This document shows, piece by piece, positions 46,420 through 56,719 of a DNA stretch of 64,000 bases; position 1 is the stretch's first letter; each line of letters starts with the position of its first letter. Both the position numbers and the translations under genes were made by a program. The stretch spans positions 156,732,216 to 156,796,215 of the forward strand of contig NC_080673.1 in assembly GCF_030445035.2 (NCBI RefSeq), read 5' to 3'. The notes beneath the pieces were generated by a model, which was not told the origin of the DNA, searched no databases, and worked only from the letters and a program-made list of their open reading frames with translations. Origin of the DNA: Dasypus novemcinctus. Lineage: Eukaryota > Chordata > Mammalia > Cingulata > Dasypodidae.

Positions 46420-48533
46420 CCTTCACTTCATTAAATTGGTCTATGATACATGTTTTGAGAGCCTTAATTAGTCGTCTGATGTTCCGCTCCTCTTCCTGGT
46501 TTTTAGTTTGTTATTGAATTGGGCCATGTTTTCCTGATTATTGGTATGGTCTGTAGTTTTTTGTTGCTGTCTGGTCGTTCATTTTATCTTGTTGGGTTTA
46601 TGCAGTTGAGTAGCTTCTTTGTCTCGGGGTTTAATTAGTTGTTGTTGTTGTTGTTTTGTGTTAAGTGTTCTCTTTGTCACTTTGTTCTTCTTATTCTGTT
46701 TCCTTGTTGTTGGCTAAGTTCCCTTGAAGGAAAATATTAGGGCCAGAGAAAGCAAAATGGGTAAGAAAAGAAAAATATAATAGTAGTATAGATAGTAAAT
46801 GTTAGCAGAAGAACAATGTGAGATCTAGCAGAATGGATATTGAACTCATGTAAGCTGTGTAGAGTTATAACAGTAAAAAGGTGGAATACCTATAATGAGA
46901 TAGTAAATAGAATATGGGGAGGAATATAGTATGAATTAAAAGGCCAGTGTGTTCAGGAGAGAGGGAGAGAGGGAAAGAGAAAAGAAAGGACTATAATATA
47001 AAGAGTGAATGAAATATAGAAACCAGAATAGAGGTATTAGAGATAAAAAGTCAGAAATATTGGGGCCCAAACAAAGAGAGGTGGAATGTAAGATAAACAA
47101 TAAATGATGGAGGATAGAATGATGTAAACAAAAGGGGATAGCATTGTTAGCCAAAATCAGTACACATAGGAAAGAGGAAATTGAGGATGAGGAAGCACAA
47201 TAAATAAGAAAAGTTGCCTGCAGCACCTAATATAAAAAAAAGAAGAAGAAAAAAGGGGGGTGGGTAGGAAGAAGGAAGGGGAAAAAAGCAAGCAAGAAAA
47301 AGAGAAAGGAAGAAAAGAAAAAGAAGGCCATGGGGGGATAAAGAGGAAGAAAAAACAAGAAAACAAACCAACAAAAAAGACCAGATAAGGCCTCAGGTAA
47401 GGAGTCTTCTTTTTAGTTGAATAAACTGTTTAGGAGTCTGACATTCCCCCTTTCTCCTTTCCTGACTTCCCTCTCTCCCAGGGCAGTATGAAGGCTGTGT
47501 GTGGGCTCCCATAGGAGATTCAAATGGGTCCCTGGTAAACCAAATCACCTCAGAAAATAATGTCTCTTAATTTCTTGAGAGAGAGCACCCACCCCTTGCC
47601 AGGAACCCTAAATATGCTATTGGAAGCCTGCAAAGCATGTCTTACTGTCCCTCTCCCTGAGGTGTGCTACTGGGGGGCTAGTTGATTTTCTGACTCCACC
47701 TTCTCCCAGACCAAGTTTCCTATCCCAGGGCATTTAGGTGAGTTGGGCTCTCTCAGCAGATCCACCTCTCCTTTCTTCCTAGGCGCTCCCCAAGTCAGCT
47801 GGTATGCTCCTCCAAACTCAGTAAAAAGGGGGGGGGGACCAGATAAGTGAACCTGCTCTCCTTGTGCCCCCCTGCCCCTCCCACCTAAACCCTCCCACTC
47901 ACAGAGTTAGTCTGAGACTGGAGGGCTAGGGCAATGCCGGATTTCTGGGAGTACTGGCCTCGGGAAACAGAGGCCCGGGGGAATGTGGACTTGGGGTATG
48001 TAAGTCTGTGAAATGTGGGTTGTGGGGGTTCAGGGAACATGGGCTTGGGGTTCATGCATTTGGGGAACACGGGGCTTGGGAGCACTGTCGTGCAACCCAC
48101 CGTTCTCAGGGAATGCTGCGGCTCTTAGGCCTGAGGGCAAAGGATTTACCTTCCCAAGGCTTGTGAGTTTGGTGTTAGAAACACACAGTTTTACCTTGAG
48201 CAAGCACTAGTTTTGTTGCAGGCTCTCCAGATCAACGGCCAGACACCTCCTGTTTTGTAGGTTCCCGAAAGAGCCCGCTCCTGCAGGGTTCCGTCACTAC
48301 TCTGCCGGCCCTGGGGTCCATTGTGGGTCTTTGGCGGAGAGCTGTGCAGACGCTTTTCATTCAGCTGGCAGGAACTCGGGGAGCCCTGCGTCCTGCTCGC
48401 ACTCGCACTCCTGGGATGGCAAGGGCACTGCAGGGTGGGGGGCCCTGTTCCTAGTGGCCTGTCTCACAGTAAACAGTAGAGTCCCCTTGCTGCCCCTGAG
48501 GACAGGCACAAATCCAGGTTCCAGAAGGCCTAT
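46420..48533 (-). promoter_or_regulatory. L1 5' region
   Basis: Sequence upstream of ORF1 in the L1 orientation: a purine-rich tract on the plus strand (46,740-47,370), then a GC-rich outer part with G-rich blocks (47,930-48,080). It is placed here by position, as expected for an L1 5' UTR promoter region. The exact 5' boundary is inferred. Confidence 0.5.
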
Positions 48534-48818
48534 TCTATTCTCTCGTTTTACCTGAAGACAGAATGTTGGCCACAGTCTTGTATGTACTGCACTTTTTCTT
48601 GACCACTGCTATAAAACTTCCTGGTTCTCCCTCCCAGGTCCTGCTATCTGGGTCAGCCGAGGAATTCATTCATCTCAATATGTTTTGACTTACTCTTGAG
48701 AGTTGGAGGTAGGTCATGTGAGCTTAGGAGCACATAATGCGTGACAGCTCATGCTCTTTGATCCTATTTCAAAGAGGGGAGACAACCTGAATTTTCCACA
48801 CTTTGCAGATTCCCAGTG

Positions 48819-48935
48819 CACCTGATAATACAAGCGGACGAAGAAGAACACACAGTGAATGGACACAGAGCAGACAACGGCGGGGGGGAAGGGGAGAGAA
48901 ATAAATAAAAAATAAACCTTTAAAAAAAAAGTGAA
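48819..48935 (+). mobile_element. DAS-type SINE, 5'-truncated
   Basis: Only the 3' portion remains: 'gaacacacagtgaatggaca', 'cagagcagacaacggc', G-run and 'aaataaataaaaaataaacc' with poly-A. Confidence 0.8.
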
Positions 48936-50805
48936 TACACTGCTCATGGGATATTTTCTTACACATGCCTATTTTTAAGCACTTTTCATCATTTAATGTC
49001 ACTAAGCTAGTCCTAAAGGCAAATATTCTATGTGAAACACTAGCTAGGAATAGAGGTCTGTTATTTTAAATGGGTGAAATTATAACACATTACATGTTAA
49101 CCTAAAACTGCCAGTCAATTTCCTAAAATCAGACTAAGTAAAGCACCCACATACTTTCATGTAAGTATCAAATCATCATGTTAGGACATAAAATGATAAA
49201 AGCAGCACTTCCTGGGGTCCATTTAACTAATAAGATTGTTATAAACAGTTGATTTGTGTGCAGTGACATTGCCCCTCTGAAGTCCAGCCACCGCCAAGGT
49301 CGCACACTCACTGCTTTTCAAACCATCCTCGTGTGATTCTAATGCTCCCTAGTTGTTTTTGGAAGAAATTCCAAAGGCTTATTATAATTTTTTTAATGCT
49401 CTGCCTGTCTCCTTGCACCCTGGAAACCCTTCCTTCAGGGATCACTCCCCTGATGTGAATTCCAGCAAGCCTTGCAGTCGACTTTGGTCCTGGGGGATTT
49501 CCTCCATCCAAAATAAAGGCTGCCTCCACAGGGGACACTGAGTGAGAAATTCAGGATATCCATCAGCTGCTGAGACATAGACACCCAAAGGACGGTTCCC
49601 CTCTTGTCTGATTGGTCGGTTAGAATTTGATGATTCATGTGGTTCCAGGAAATGAGATTCATGACTTCAATCTGTGCTTCAATTTGTCTCAGCCCCTGGA
49701 TTCTATCCTTAGGTGGCACTTGGCAGTGTTGCAAAGCCTGGCGGGGTCAATTATAGCATAAATTGCTCCAGATGTTTCCTGTTTTAGAGCCTGCACCTTT
49801 AGAAGAAATTGTGCCAAGAAATTCTACTGCAGTCTTAAATGAATTAATATGACCCCAAGTCCCACAATGTATTAATCCATGTTATGCTTCAGGTTGGATG
49901 TTTGCCAAAAGAGTGAAGGCTTAGGTACCTCTGACTACATTTATAGTTTCAAAGTGATTACAAAGCTGAATTAAATTATGATTTGCTTATTGATACCAAG
50001 CTATTTCAAGAGGCTTGCTTAAATAAGTTTTTCTCAGTCTTTTTTATTTTAAATTGAATAATTCAAATAAAGCTCATATTGATATGTTTTTCTTAAAGCT
50101 TTTCATTAAAATTATGAAACATTCATTTTGCTTTTTAAATAAATGCAAATGGAATCAGAAATTGTTAAGTATAACTTAAATGACCAAAAGCCTGGTTAGA
50201 GTTTGAGCTGAAGGAAGAGTAACACAACTAATAAAAATCAGATATTTTAGAATGTAGTTGCAGTTTCTCTAAAGGCAGTTACCTTAGTCAGGGTAGGTTA
50301 ATTGCTGTAATAACCGCTGAGTCTCAGTGGCTTGATATAATAGAAATTTATGTCACACACATGCAAAGTCCAGTGCGGAAATACCTTTTAACAATTCTTC
50401 CCAAGGAAGAGACTGAAGAATTTAGGCTCCACCATCTTCCACACGCGGCAGTGAGAGAGAAGCTGGAGAAGCCGCCTGCACATAGTTCTTGCATGTCGAG
50501 TGACGCAGCACATTCCATTGGTGAGAACTAGTCACAGTTGCAGTGGTGTGCCGCTACCAGCTGGTCCCAGCTTTCAAGAATTGATTCTGAGCATCTCTTC
50601 CCAAAACCATGTGCAATGATGCCATATTGATAGCTTGACATAAGCTTTGATGGGAATACTTAGACCATGGAAATAGGTACGTGCTACATTTCAGACATTT
50701 TCACCTACAGCGCCAGTTGTTAAACATTTGCCAGCACACCTAAATGCAAGAGCCTGGAACGTAGTTTAGCTGAGAGTCCCAAAAGGAGGGAATGGATTTG
50801 GTGAG
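48936..50805. other. Unassigned intergenic DNA
   Basis: No gene recognised. The part at 50,285-50,780 ('aggttaattgctgtaataac', 'cacattccattggtgagaac') resembles an ancient dispersed repeat that I cannot name. Confidence 0.4.
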
Positions 50806-51353
50806 TGTATTATTCTGCCAAACGGCTGCTGGTGCCAAGTACCAGAAATCTGTTGGCTTTTATGAAGGGTATTTATTTGGGGTACAAGCTTACAGTTACA
50901 AGGCCCTAAAGAGTCCAAATCAGGTTGCTTTCTCACCAAAGTCAGTTGCTGAGTGTTGAAGCAAGGTGGTCCCTGCTCTCTGCCTGGTCAGTTCTTTGCC
51001 TCTGCCCTTTTGTATCAGTCTCTGCTCTCTTCCCAACTGTTGCTGCAAGCTATCAGGCAAAGGGCTCATCTCTCCCTGGGACTGCAGGATCGAAAATTAC
51101 AAAGTTCTGTCCTCTTCCATGTGTCTTCTTAAGTGAGTGTCCATTTAAATAGCCCACCAAGGGGACAGGGACTCAACCTGAGTCATGCTTTACTGCTGTG
51201 GCTGAGTCAAAGCCCTAATCTTAACAGGTAATTTATTCAAGAGCCCCTCAACTGAATCCAATATAATAAAAGCGTAACACACCCAGAATAGATTAGTTTA
51301 TACAAACATGATCGTTATCTTTTTGGGATCATAAATAATCTCAAACTGCCACA
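50806..51353 (-). mobile_element. Solo LTR, ERVL/MaLR-like, with 5-bp target duplication
   Basis: Begins TGTATTAT and ends GCCACA, flanked by GTGAG at 50,801-50,805 and 51,354-51,358. It shares the 'gtaccagaaatctgttggct' block with the other copies. Confidence 0.88.
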
Positions 51354-51933
51354 GTGAGTATCTAGTCTCTCTCTGCCACAAGAAACTAATAGGGATAAGC
51401 ATAAATAATCTCATTTGATATTGGAAATAATCTCCTTATAACAAATTTTTAAAAGGAAACATTATACTGTACTGGTTTTTCATGATCATGTCTATATGCA
51501 TTTACATTCTCTCAACTCTGGGAAATTGTTAATGAATTGGCTAATTAACAGCATATTACTGTTTGGCAACTAAGATGCCATCTTATCTGCAAATTTTCTT
51601 CAAGGCAAGTTCTCTTCTCTCTTATTTGATAGTTCTGGTCTTCTCTTCACTCAAAATATGACATCCCTAATGCAACCCATTAAAAATATTTATGGGCATT
51701 TCCTTCTGATCTTTTTAATAAGTCAAACCATATGAGACTGTTGGTTTTGTAAGGAATAAAAGGTGAAATATCAGAAATTTCATATGGCTTCATCTATGCT
51801 AAGCATACTTTTCCCCCATAAGCCCTATTTAGGAGTTATCTTTTGTTTTACTTGATAAAGTTCATTGGATCACTTTACAGGATGACTTATGAGCAATATA
51901 AGTGACCAGAAAATGAAGATTTGCTGTACTATC

Positions 51934-52488
51934 TGTGTTAGTTTGAGTTTTTATGTGGATTTCAGAAAAGTATGTTCCTAAACTGGTCCATTCATGTGGA
52001 TTAAATTCAGTTGGGGGTTGTTTGGCGTGTTTCCCAGTACTGCAGGGTGGGTCTCGGCCCTCTTGCTGGTGACCTGTACAAATGGGAGGAGCATGCAGAG
52101 ACACACACACACAGAGCTGTCAGTTTACCCGGCCATGTGAGAGAGGACCCCCAGAGCTGAGAGAGGCTGGAGCTGTGAGTCTGGGAGGAGAGGGGAGAGA
52201 CAAGCCATGTGCCTGATCACCCACAGCTGAGCTTGGGATGAAAGCGTGCCAAGAGAGGAAGGCCCCGGCTCTCAGCAGAGGTTCGAACGCCAGTGTGTCT
52301 TGCCACGTGGCAGGGGTGCAGGATTGCCAGTAGCCGACCTTTGGTGAAACAACATCTCTGATGATGATACCTTGATCTGGACATTTTCACAGCCTCAGAA
52401 CTGTAAGCTTCTACCCTAATAAGTTTCCATGATAAAAGCCAACCCATTTCTGGTATTTTCCATTGGCAGCCTTTAGCACACTAAAGCA
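51934..52488 (+). mobile_element. Solo LTR, ERVL/MaLR-like, sense orientation, with 5-bp target duplication
   Basis: Begins TGTGTTAG and ends CTAAAGCA, flanked by CTATC at 51,929-51,933 and 52,489-52,493. The 3' part 'aaaagccaacccatttctgg' is the reverse complement of the start of the other five copies, so this one is in opposite orientation. Confidence 0.88.
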
Positions 52489-52493
52489 CTATC

Positions 52494-53175
52494 CTTCCCC
52501 CACAGTTCGAATTTCCAGAACTCTCTGTTTCCAAGAGGATTGGCTTCATAATCCCTGCAATCACATCAATTGCTCTTTTTAATAGAGCCCACATTTTGTC
52601 GTAAGACGTCTGGCCATGCATAATACTATTTTTCCTTGAGCTGCGAGGCCGTGTTTCTGTGCTTTCTCTACCTTTGCCACTGTGACAAATAGAACCAGTA
52701 GAATTCTTGAGAACTGTCCTGGGATTTTTTCCAAAAGAATAAGTGATGTATAACTTGCATCCTTTACTGTCATGGCAGCTGCAAGGAGTGGGTTATGATT
52801 CAAGTGTCCCAAAAGGAGTGTGGGGACAGAACCCCGCTGGGACGTCCAAAGACCTAGGCTCCCACCTCCCTCATGCCCTGCCTCCCCTTGGCTCTCACCT
52901 CCCGCGGGCTCCAGGCCATGTTCTCTGGGCTTTTGAGATATGCGGCCATTTCATTCCCCGAGATGATGGGGAGTTATTAGCCTGGTCCTGCCCCTTCCCA
53001 GAGAGCTAGCAAGAGAAGACGGCAACGTTGTGCTATTTACTTCCTCAGAGTGGTGGCACTGGGGCCAGGATGGACAGTAGATGGGTTACCCGGTGGGGGG
53101 GGGGGGGGGGAAGGCGGGGTTCAGACTAAGACCTTCTCTGGGATGGGAAGGATCCAAGAATTGAAGAATTGGATA
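52494..53175. other. Unassigned intergenic DNA
   Basis: No gene or repeat recognised, apart from the G-run listed separately. Confidence 0.4.
53095..53110 (+). repeat. Poly-G run
   Basis: Sixteen consecutive G, followed by further short G-runs. Confidence 0.9.
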
Positions 53176-53187
53176 CAAACACATCTT

Positions 53188-53557
53188 TTTTTTTTTTTTT
53201 AAGATTTATTTTTATTTATTTAATTCCCCTCCCCTCCCCTGGTTGTCTGTTTTCTGTGTCTTTTTGCTGCGTCTTGTTTCTTTGTCCGCTTCTGTTGTCG
53301 TCAGCGGCACGGGAAGTATGGGCGGCGCCTTTCCTCGGCAGGCTGCTCCCTCCTTCGCGCTGGGCAGCTCTCCTAACAGGGCGCACTCCTTGTGCGTGGG
53401 GCTCCCCTACGCGGGGGACACCCCTGTGTGGCAGGGCACTCCTTGCGCGCATCAGCACTGTGCATGGGCCAGCTCCACACGGGTCAAGGAGGCCCGGGGC
53501 TTGAACCGCAGGCCTCCCATGTTGGAGGCCCTAACCACTGGGCCAAAGTCCGTTTCC
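53188..53557 (-). mobile_element. DAS-type SINE, long form, antisense
   Basis: Poly-T start, GC-rich body and head at the right ('ccactgggccaaagtccgtt'). It abuts the poly-T of the next SINE without spacer. Confidence 0.9.
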
Positions 53558-53995
53558 CTTTTTTTTTTTTTTTTAAGATTTATTTATTCCCCACTCCCAC
53601 TCCCATTGTTTTTGCACTCGCTATCTGTTTTCTGTGTCCATTCCTGTGTGATCCTCTGTGTCTGCTTGTCTTCTCTTTAGGCAGCACTGGGAATTTATCC
53701 TGGGACTTTCCAGAGTGGGAGAGAGTCACTCAATCACTTGTACCACCTCAGTTCCCTGGTCTGTTGCATCTCTTATTGTCTCTCTGTGTGTCTCTTTGTT
53801 GTGTCATCTTGCTGTGCCAGCTGTTCACGCAGACCAGCACTCCTGGGCAGGCCAGCAAGCTGCACGGGTCAGCACCCCACATGGAAGAGCACTCTGTGCA
53901 GACCAGTTTGCCTTCACCATGTGACCCAGGAATTGAACCCTGGACCTCCCATATGGTAGACAGAAGCCCAATTGCTTGAGCCACATCCACTTCCC
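53558..53995 (-). mobile_element. DAS-type SINE, second long subfamily, antisense
   Basis: Poly-T at 53,558-53,575, then 'gcagcactgggaatttatcc', 'gtaccacctcagttccctgg', and head 'gcttgagccacatccacttc'. A 12-bp repeat with one mismatch (CAAACACATCTT / CAAACTCATCTT, at 53,176 and 53,996) brackets this SINE together with its left neighbour. Confidence 0.9.
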
Positions 53996-54401
53996 CAAAC
54001 TCATCTTGACACGTGTTTGACCTGGGGCTGCCTTTCTCTTTCTCGTTTGTCTTTCCATACTTCTTGGGCCTCTCATTTTCTTTTGCTATTGTACAAGGCT
54101 TTTCCTTCACTTACTTCTAATTCTTCAATCTGACATTCTGGAATCCACAGCTCTCAGGTAAGAAATGGGATTATAGGATAAGTATAAGATACATAACACC
54201 AGATACACACTTTACCCAGTAAAGTGTGTCTGTTGTGAGGTAAGTATATCAATGTACTTCATGTATGTCATTGTTCTTCAAAGTACAATTCGATAATAAT
54301 CTCTGATATTTTGTTTTCTGTACCATCTTTTTGTTTGGAATTAAGACATGTTGTTTGTGATTGTGATGTTTATGTAGAGCCAATATCATGTTATTTAATT
54401 T

Positions 54402-54743
54402 TTTTAAGATTTATTTTTATTTATTTCTCCCCACCCACTCCTTGTTTCACTTGTTGTGCCTGTTTGTCTTCTTTGTTTCTTTAGGAGGCGCTGGGAACTG
54501 AACCTGGGGCTCCAATGTGGGAGGGAGGTGCATTAATTGTTTGAGCCACCTCTGTCCCCTGCTTTGTTGTGTCTCTCATTATGTCTTTCTTCTTATGTCT
54601 CTTGTTGTGTCATTTTATTGTGTTAGCTTGCTGCAACTGCCCATTATGCTAGCTCACTGTCTTCTTTAGGAGGCACCGGAACCAAACCATGGACCTTCCA
54701 TGTGGTAGGCGGGAGCTCAGTCGCTTGAGTTGCATCACTTCCC
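54402..54743 (-). mobile_element. DAS-type SINE, antisense, with 15-bp duplication
   Basis: Exact duplication CATGTTATTTAATTT at 54,387-54,401 and 54,744-54,758. Two head-like motifs are present (54,484-54,560 and 54,667-54,743), the right one being the true 5' end. Confidence 0.9.
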
Positions 54744-54799
54744 CATGTTATTTAATTTGATATCACAATAATTTTGTGAGGTTGATCAGACAAGTATCA

Positions 54800-55205
54800 T
54801 TTTAAATTTTTTAAAATTTAACTTTTTATTTTGAAGTAATTTCAAACTTATAGGACAATTACAAAAACAATACAAACATTATTCATGAATTCCAATATAT
54901 CCTCAACTTTCCGATACCCAGATCCACCAATTTTAACATTTTGCCACCTGTGCTGTATCATATCATTCTATCTACTATCTATCTATCCAGCCAGCCAGCC
55001 AGTCAGCCAGCTACTTCTCTTCTGAATATTTGAAAGCAGGTTGCACTCGTTATAACCAATGAACATATTATACTTCCATAGATATTTCCTATGAAAAATG
55101 ATATTCACTTCTGTAATCACCCTAATTGCAGTTATCAAGGACAAGACATTAACTAACATTGATATAAAGCTTATGTCCTATATTTCAATTTTTTCTTATG
55201 TGGCA
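54800..55205 (-). repeat. L1M 3' end, antisense
   Basis: 'ttttattttgaagtaatttc', 'cccagatccaccaattttaa', 'cattttgccacctgtgctgt' and 'gacattaactaacattgata' are the standard order of an ancient L1 3' end read in reverse. It includes short CTAT and CCAG runs. Confidence 0.75.
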
Positions 55206-55213
55206 TTAGTGTT

Positions 55214-55403
55214 CTTGTTTTTTTTTAGGTACCGGGGCTGGGGATTGAACCTGGGACCTTGAAAGTGGGTGCTCAACCACTGAGTCACATTAGCTCCCCT
55301 GAGTTAATTTTTTTTTCATTTCTTTGCTTGTTGTTTATTGCTTTTTTGTTTGTTTGTTTTTAGGAGGCACCAGGAACTGAACCCAGAATCTCCCATGTGG
55401 GAA
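55214..55403 (-). mobile_element. Dimeric DAS-type SINE, antisense, left part
   Basis: First unit 55,214-55,300, T-rich linker, then second unit from 55,360, cut at 55,403 by an LTR insertion. The SINE resumes at 56,397 and ends near 56,440 ('ttgagccacatctgctcccc'). Confidence 0.85.
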
Positions 55404-56396
55404 TGTATTAGTCAGGCAAAGCGGTGCTGATGCAAAACATCAGAAATTGGTTGATTTTTATAAAGGGTATCTAGAGAAGTGGACTTGGCCCAATGGATAG
55501 GGCGTCCACCTACCACATGAGAGGTCTGCAGTTCGAACCCTGGGCCTCCTTGACCCGTGTGGAGCTGGCCTATGTGCAGTGCTGATGCATGAAAGGAGTG
55601 CCGTGCCATGCAGGGGTGTCCCCCATATAGGGGAGCCCCATGCACAAGGAGTGCATGCCGTAAGGAGAGCCACCCAGCAGGAAAGAAAGTGCAGCCTGCC
55701 CAGGAATGGCGCTGCACATGTGGAAAGCTGACACAACAAGATGATGCAACGAAAAGAAACACAGATTCCTGGTGCCACTGATAAGGATAGAAGTGGTCAC
55801 AGAAGAACACACAACCAATGGACACAGAGAGCAGACAACTGGGGCCAGGGAAGGGGGGAAAGGATTAAATTTAAAAAATCTAAAATAATAAATAAATAAA
55901 GGGTATCTATTTGGGGTGCGCACTTACAGATTCCAGACCATAAAGCATAAGTTACTTCCCTCACCAAAGTCTATTTCCACATGTCAGAACAAGATGGTTG
56001 CCGACATCTGCGAGGGTTCATGCTTCCTGGGTTCCTCCCTTCCTCAGGCTCCTTTTTACTGGGCTCAGGGTTTCTCTCTATCCCTGGGACTTGCTTCTGT
56101 ATCTTCTGTGTGCTTACTTCCCGGGGCTCCAGCTTAAGGCTTCAGCATCAAACTCCAACATCAAAACTCCAACATTAAGAACCCTTAACTCTGTCTTTGC
56201 CATGCCTCTTATCTGTGAGTCCCCATCCTTTGGTGGGTGGGGACTCAATCCCCTACTGGCACAAGAGGTTTACATAATTACTTAATCAAGTAAACCTATG
56301 AATCCAACATAATCTAATGTGACCAGAGATAAAAATCAGTTTACAAACAATCCACTATTTCTTTTTGGAGTTCATCAGTAATATCAAGCTGCTACA
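55404..56396 (-). mobile_element. Solo LTR, ERVL/MaLR-like, inserted in a SINE and itself carrying a SINE
   Basis: Begins TGTATTAG and ends GCTACA, flanked by GGGAA at 55,399-55,403 and 56,397-56,401. Without the inner SINE it is about 557 bp. Confidence 0.9.
55474..55895 (+). mobile_element. DAS-type SINE, long form, sense, inside the LTR
   Basis: Exact 14-bp duplication ATAAAGGGTATCTA at 55,460-55,473 and 55,896-55,909. A box (TGGCCCAATGG) and B box-like GTTCGAACCC are retained. Confidence 0.92.
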
Positions 56397-56440
56397 GGGA
56401 AACAGGCACTTGACCATTTGAGCCACATCTGCTCCCCTCA
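56397..56440 (-). mobile_element. Dimeric DAS-type SINE, right part (5' head)
   Basis: Continuation of the SINE split by the LTR at 55,404-56,396. Confidence 0.8.
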
Positions 56441-56509
56441 TTAATGTCTTTTTGGGCCTTTTCTCCTCCATTCTGAGATCCCATCCAGTATCATATATTG
56501 CATTTAATT

Positions 56510-56702
56510 GTCCTTCCTTCCTCTTTCCTTCCTTCCTTCCTTCCTTCCTTCCTTCCTTCCTTCCTTCCTTCCTTCCTTCCTTCCTTCCTTCCTTCCTTCC
56601 TTCCTTCCTTCCTTCCTTCCTTCTTTCCTTCCTTCCTTCCTTCCTTCCTTCCTTCCTTCCTTCCTTCCTTCCTTCCTTCCTTCCTTCCTTCCTTCCTTCC
56701 TC
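56510..56702 (+). repeat. (TTCC)n tetranucleotide repeat, about 190 bp
   Basis: Nearly pure TTCC units with one TTCT interruption near 56,620. Long open frames of the PSFL or KEGR type on both strands come from it and are not genes. Confidence 0.97.
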
Positions 56703-56719
56703 CTTCTTTTTTACCATCC

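Larger units (their letters stand above)
35508..48533 (-). mobile_element. L1 element, antisense, with ORF1, ORF2 and long 3' region, carrying nested insertions
   Basis: Read on the minus strand the order is: a GC-rich 5' region (48,533 to about 46,420), ORF1 relics, ORF2 relics, and a 3' region of about 3 kb ending in a T-run at 35,508. A candidate 10-bp duplication TCTATTCTCT is at 35,498-35,507 and 48,534-48,543. Insertions within it are a SINE (35,689-36,108) and a related L1 3'-region copy (41,471-44,160). A short extra L1 3' end at 35,508-35,640 duplicates the 'cataagaggttcc' motif found at 36,111, so the left end may be composite. Confidence 0.7.

Noticed and set aside
53169-53979. Overlapping frames of 110-195 codons with CVLFLCPLLLSSAA and similar tracts, also seen near 29.8, 33.6, 55.5 and 60.8 kb
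   Set aside because: They are translations of the SINE bodies, repeated at every copy, and not genes.
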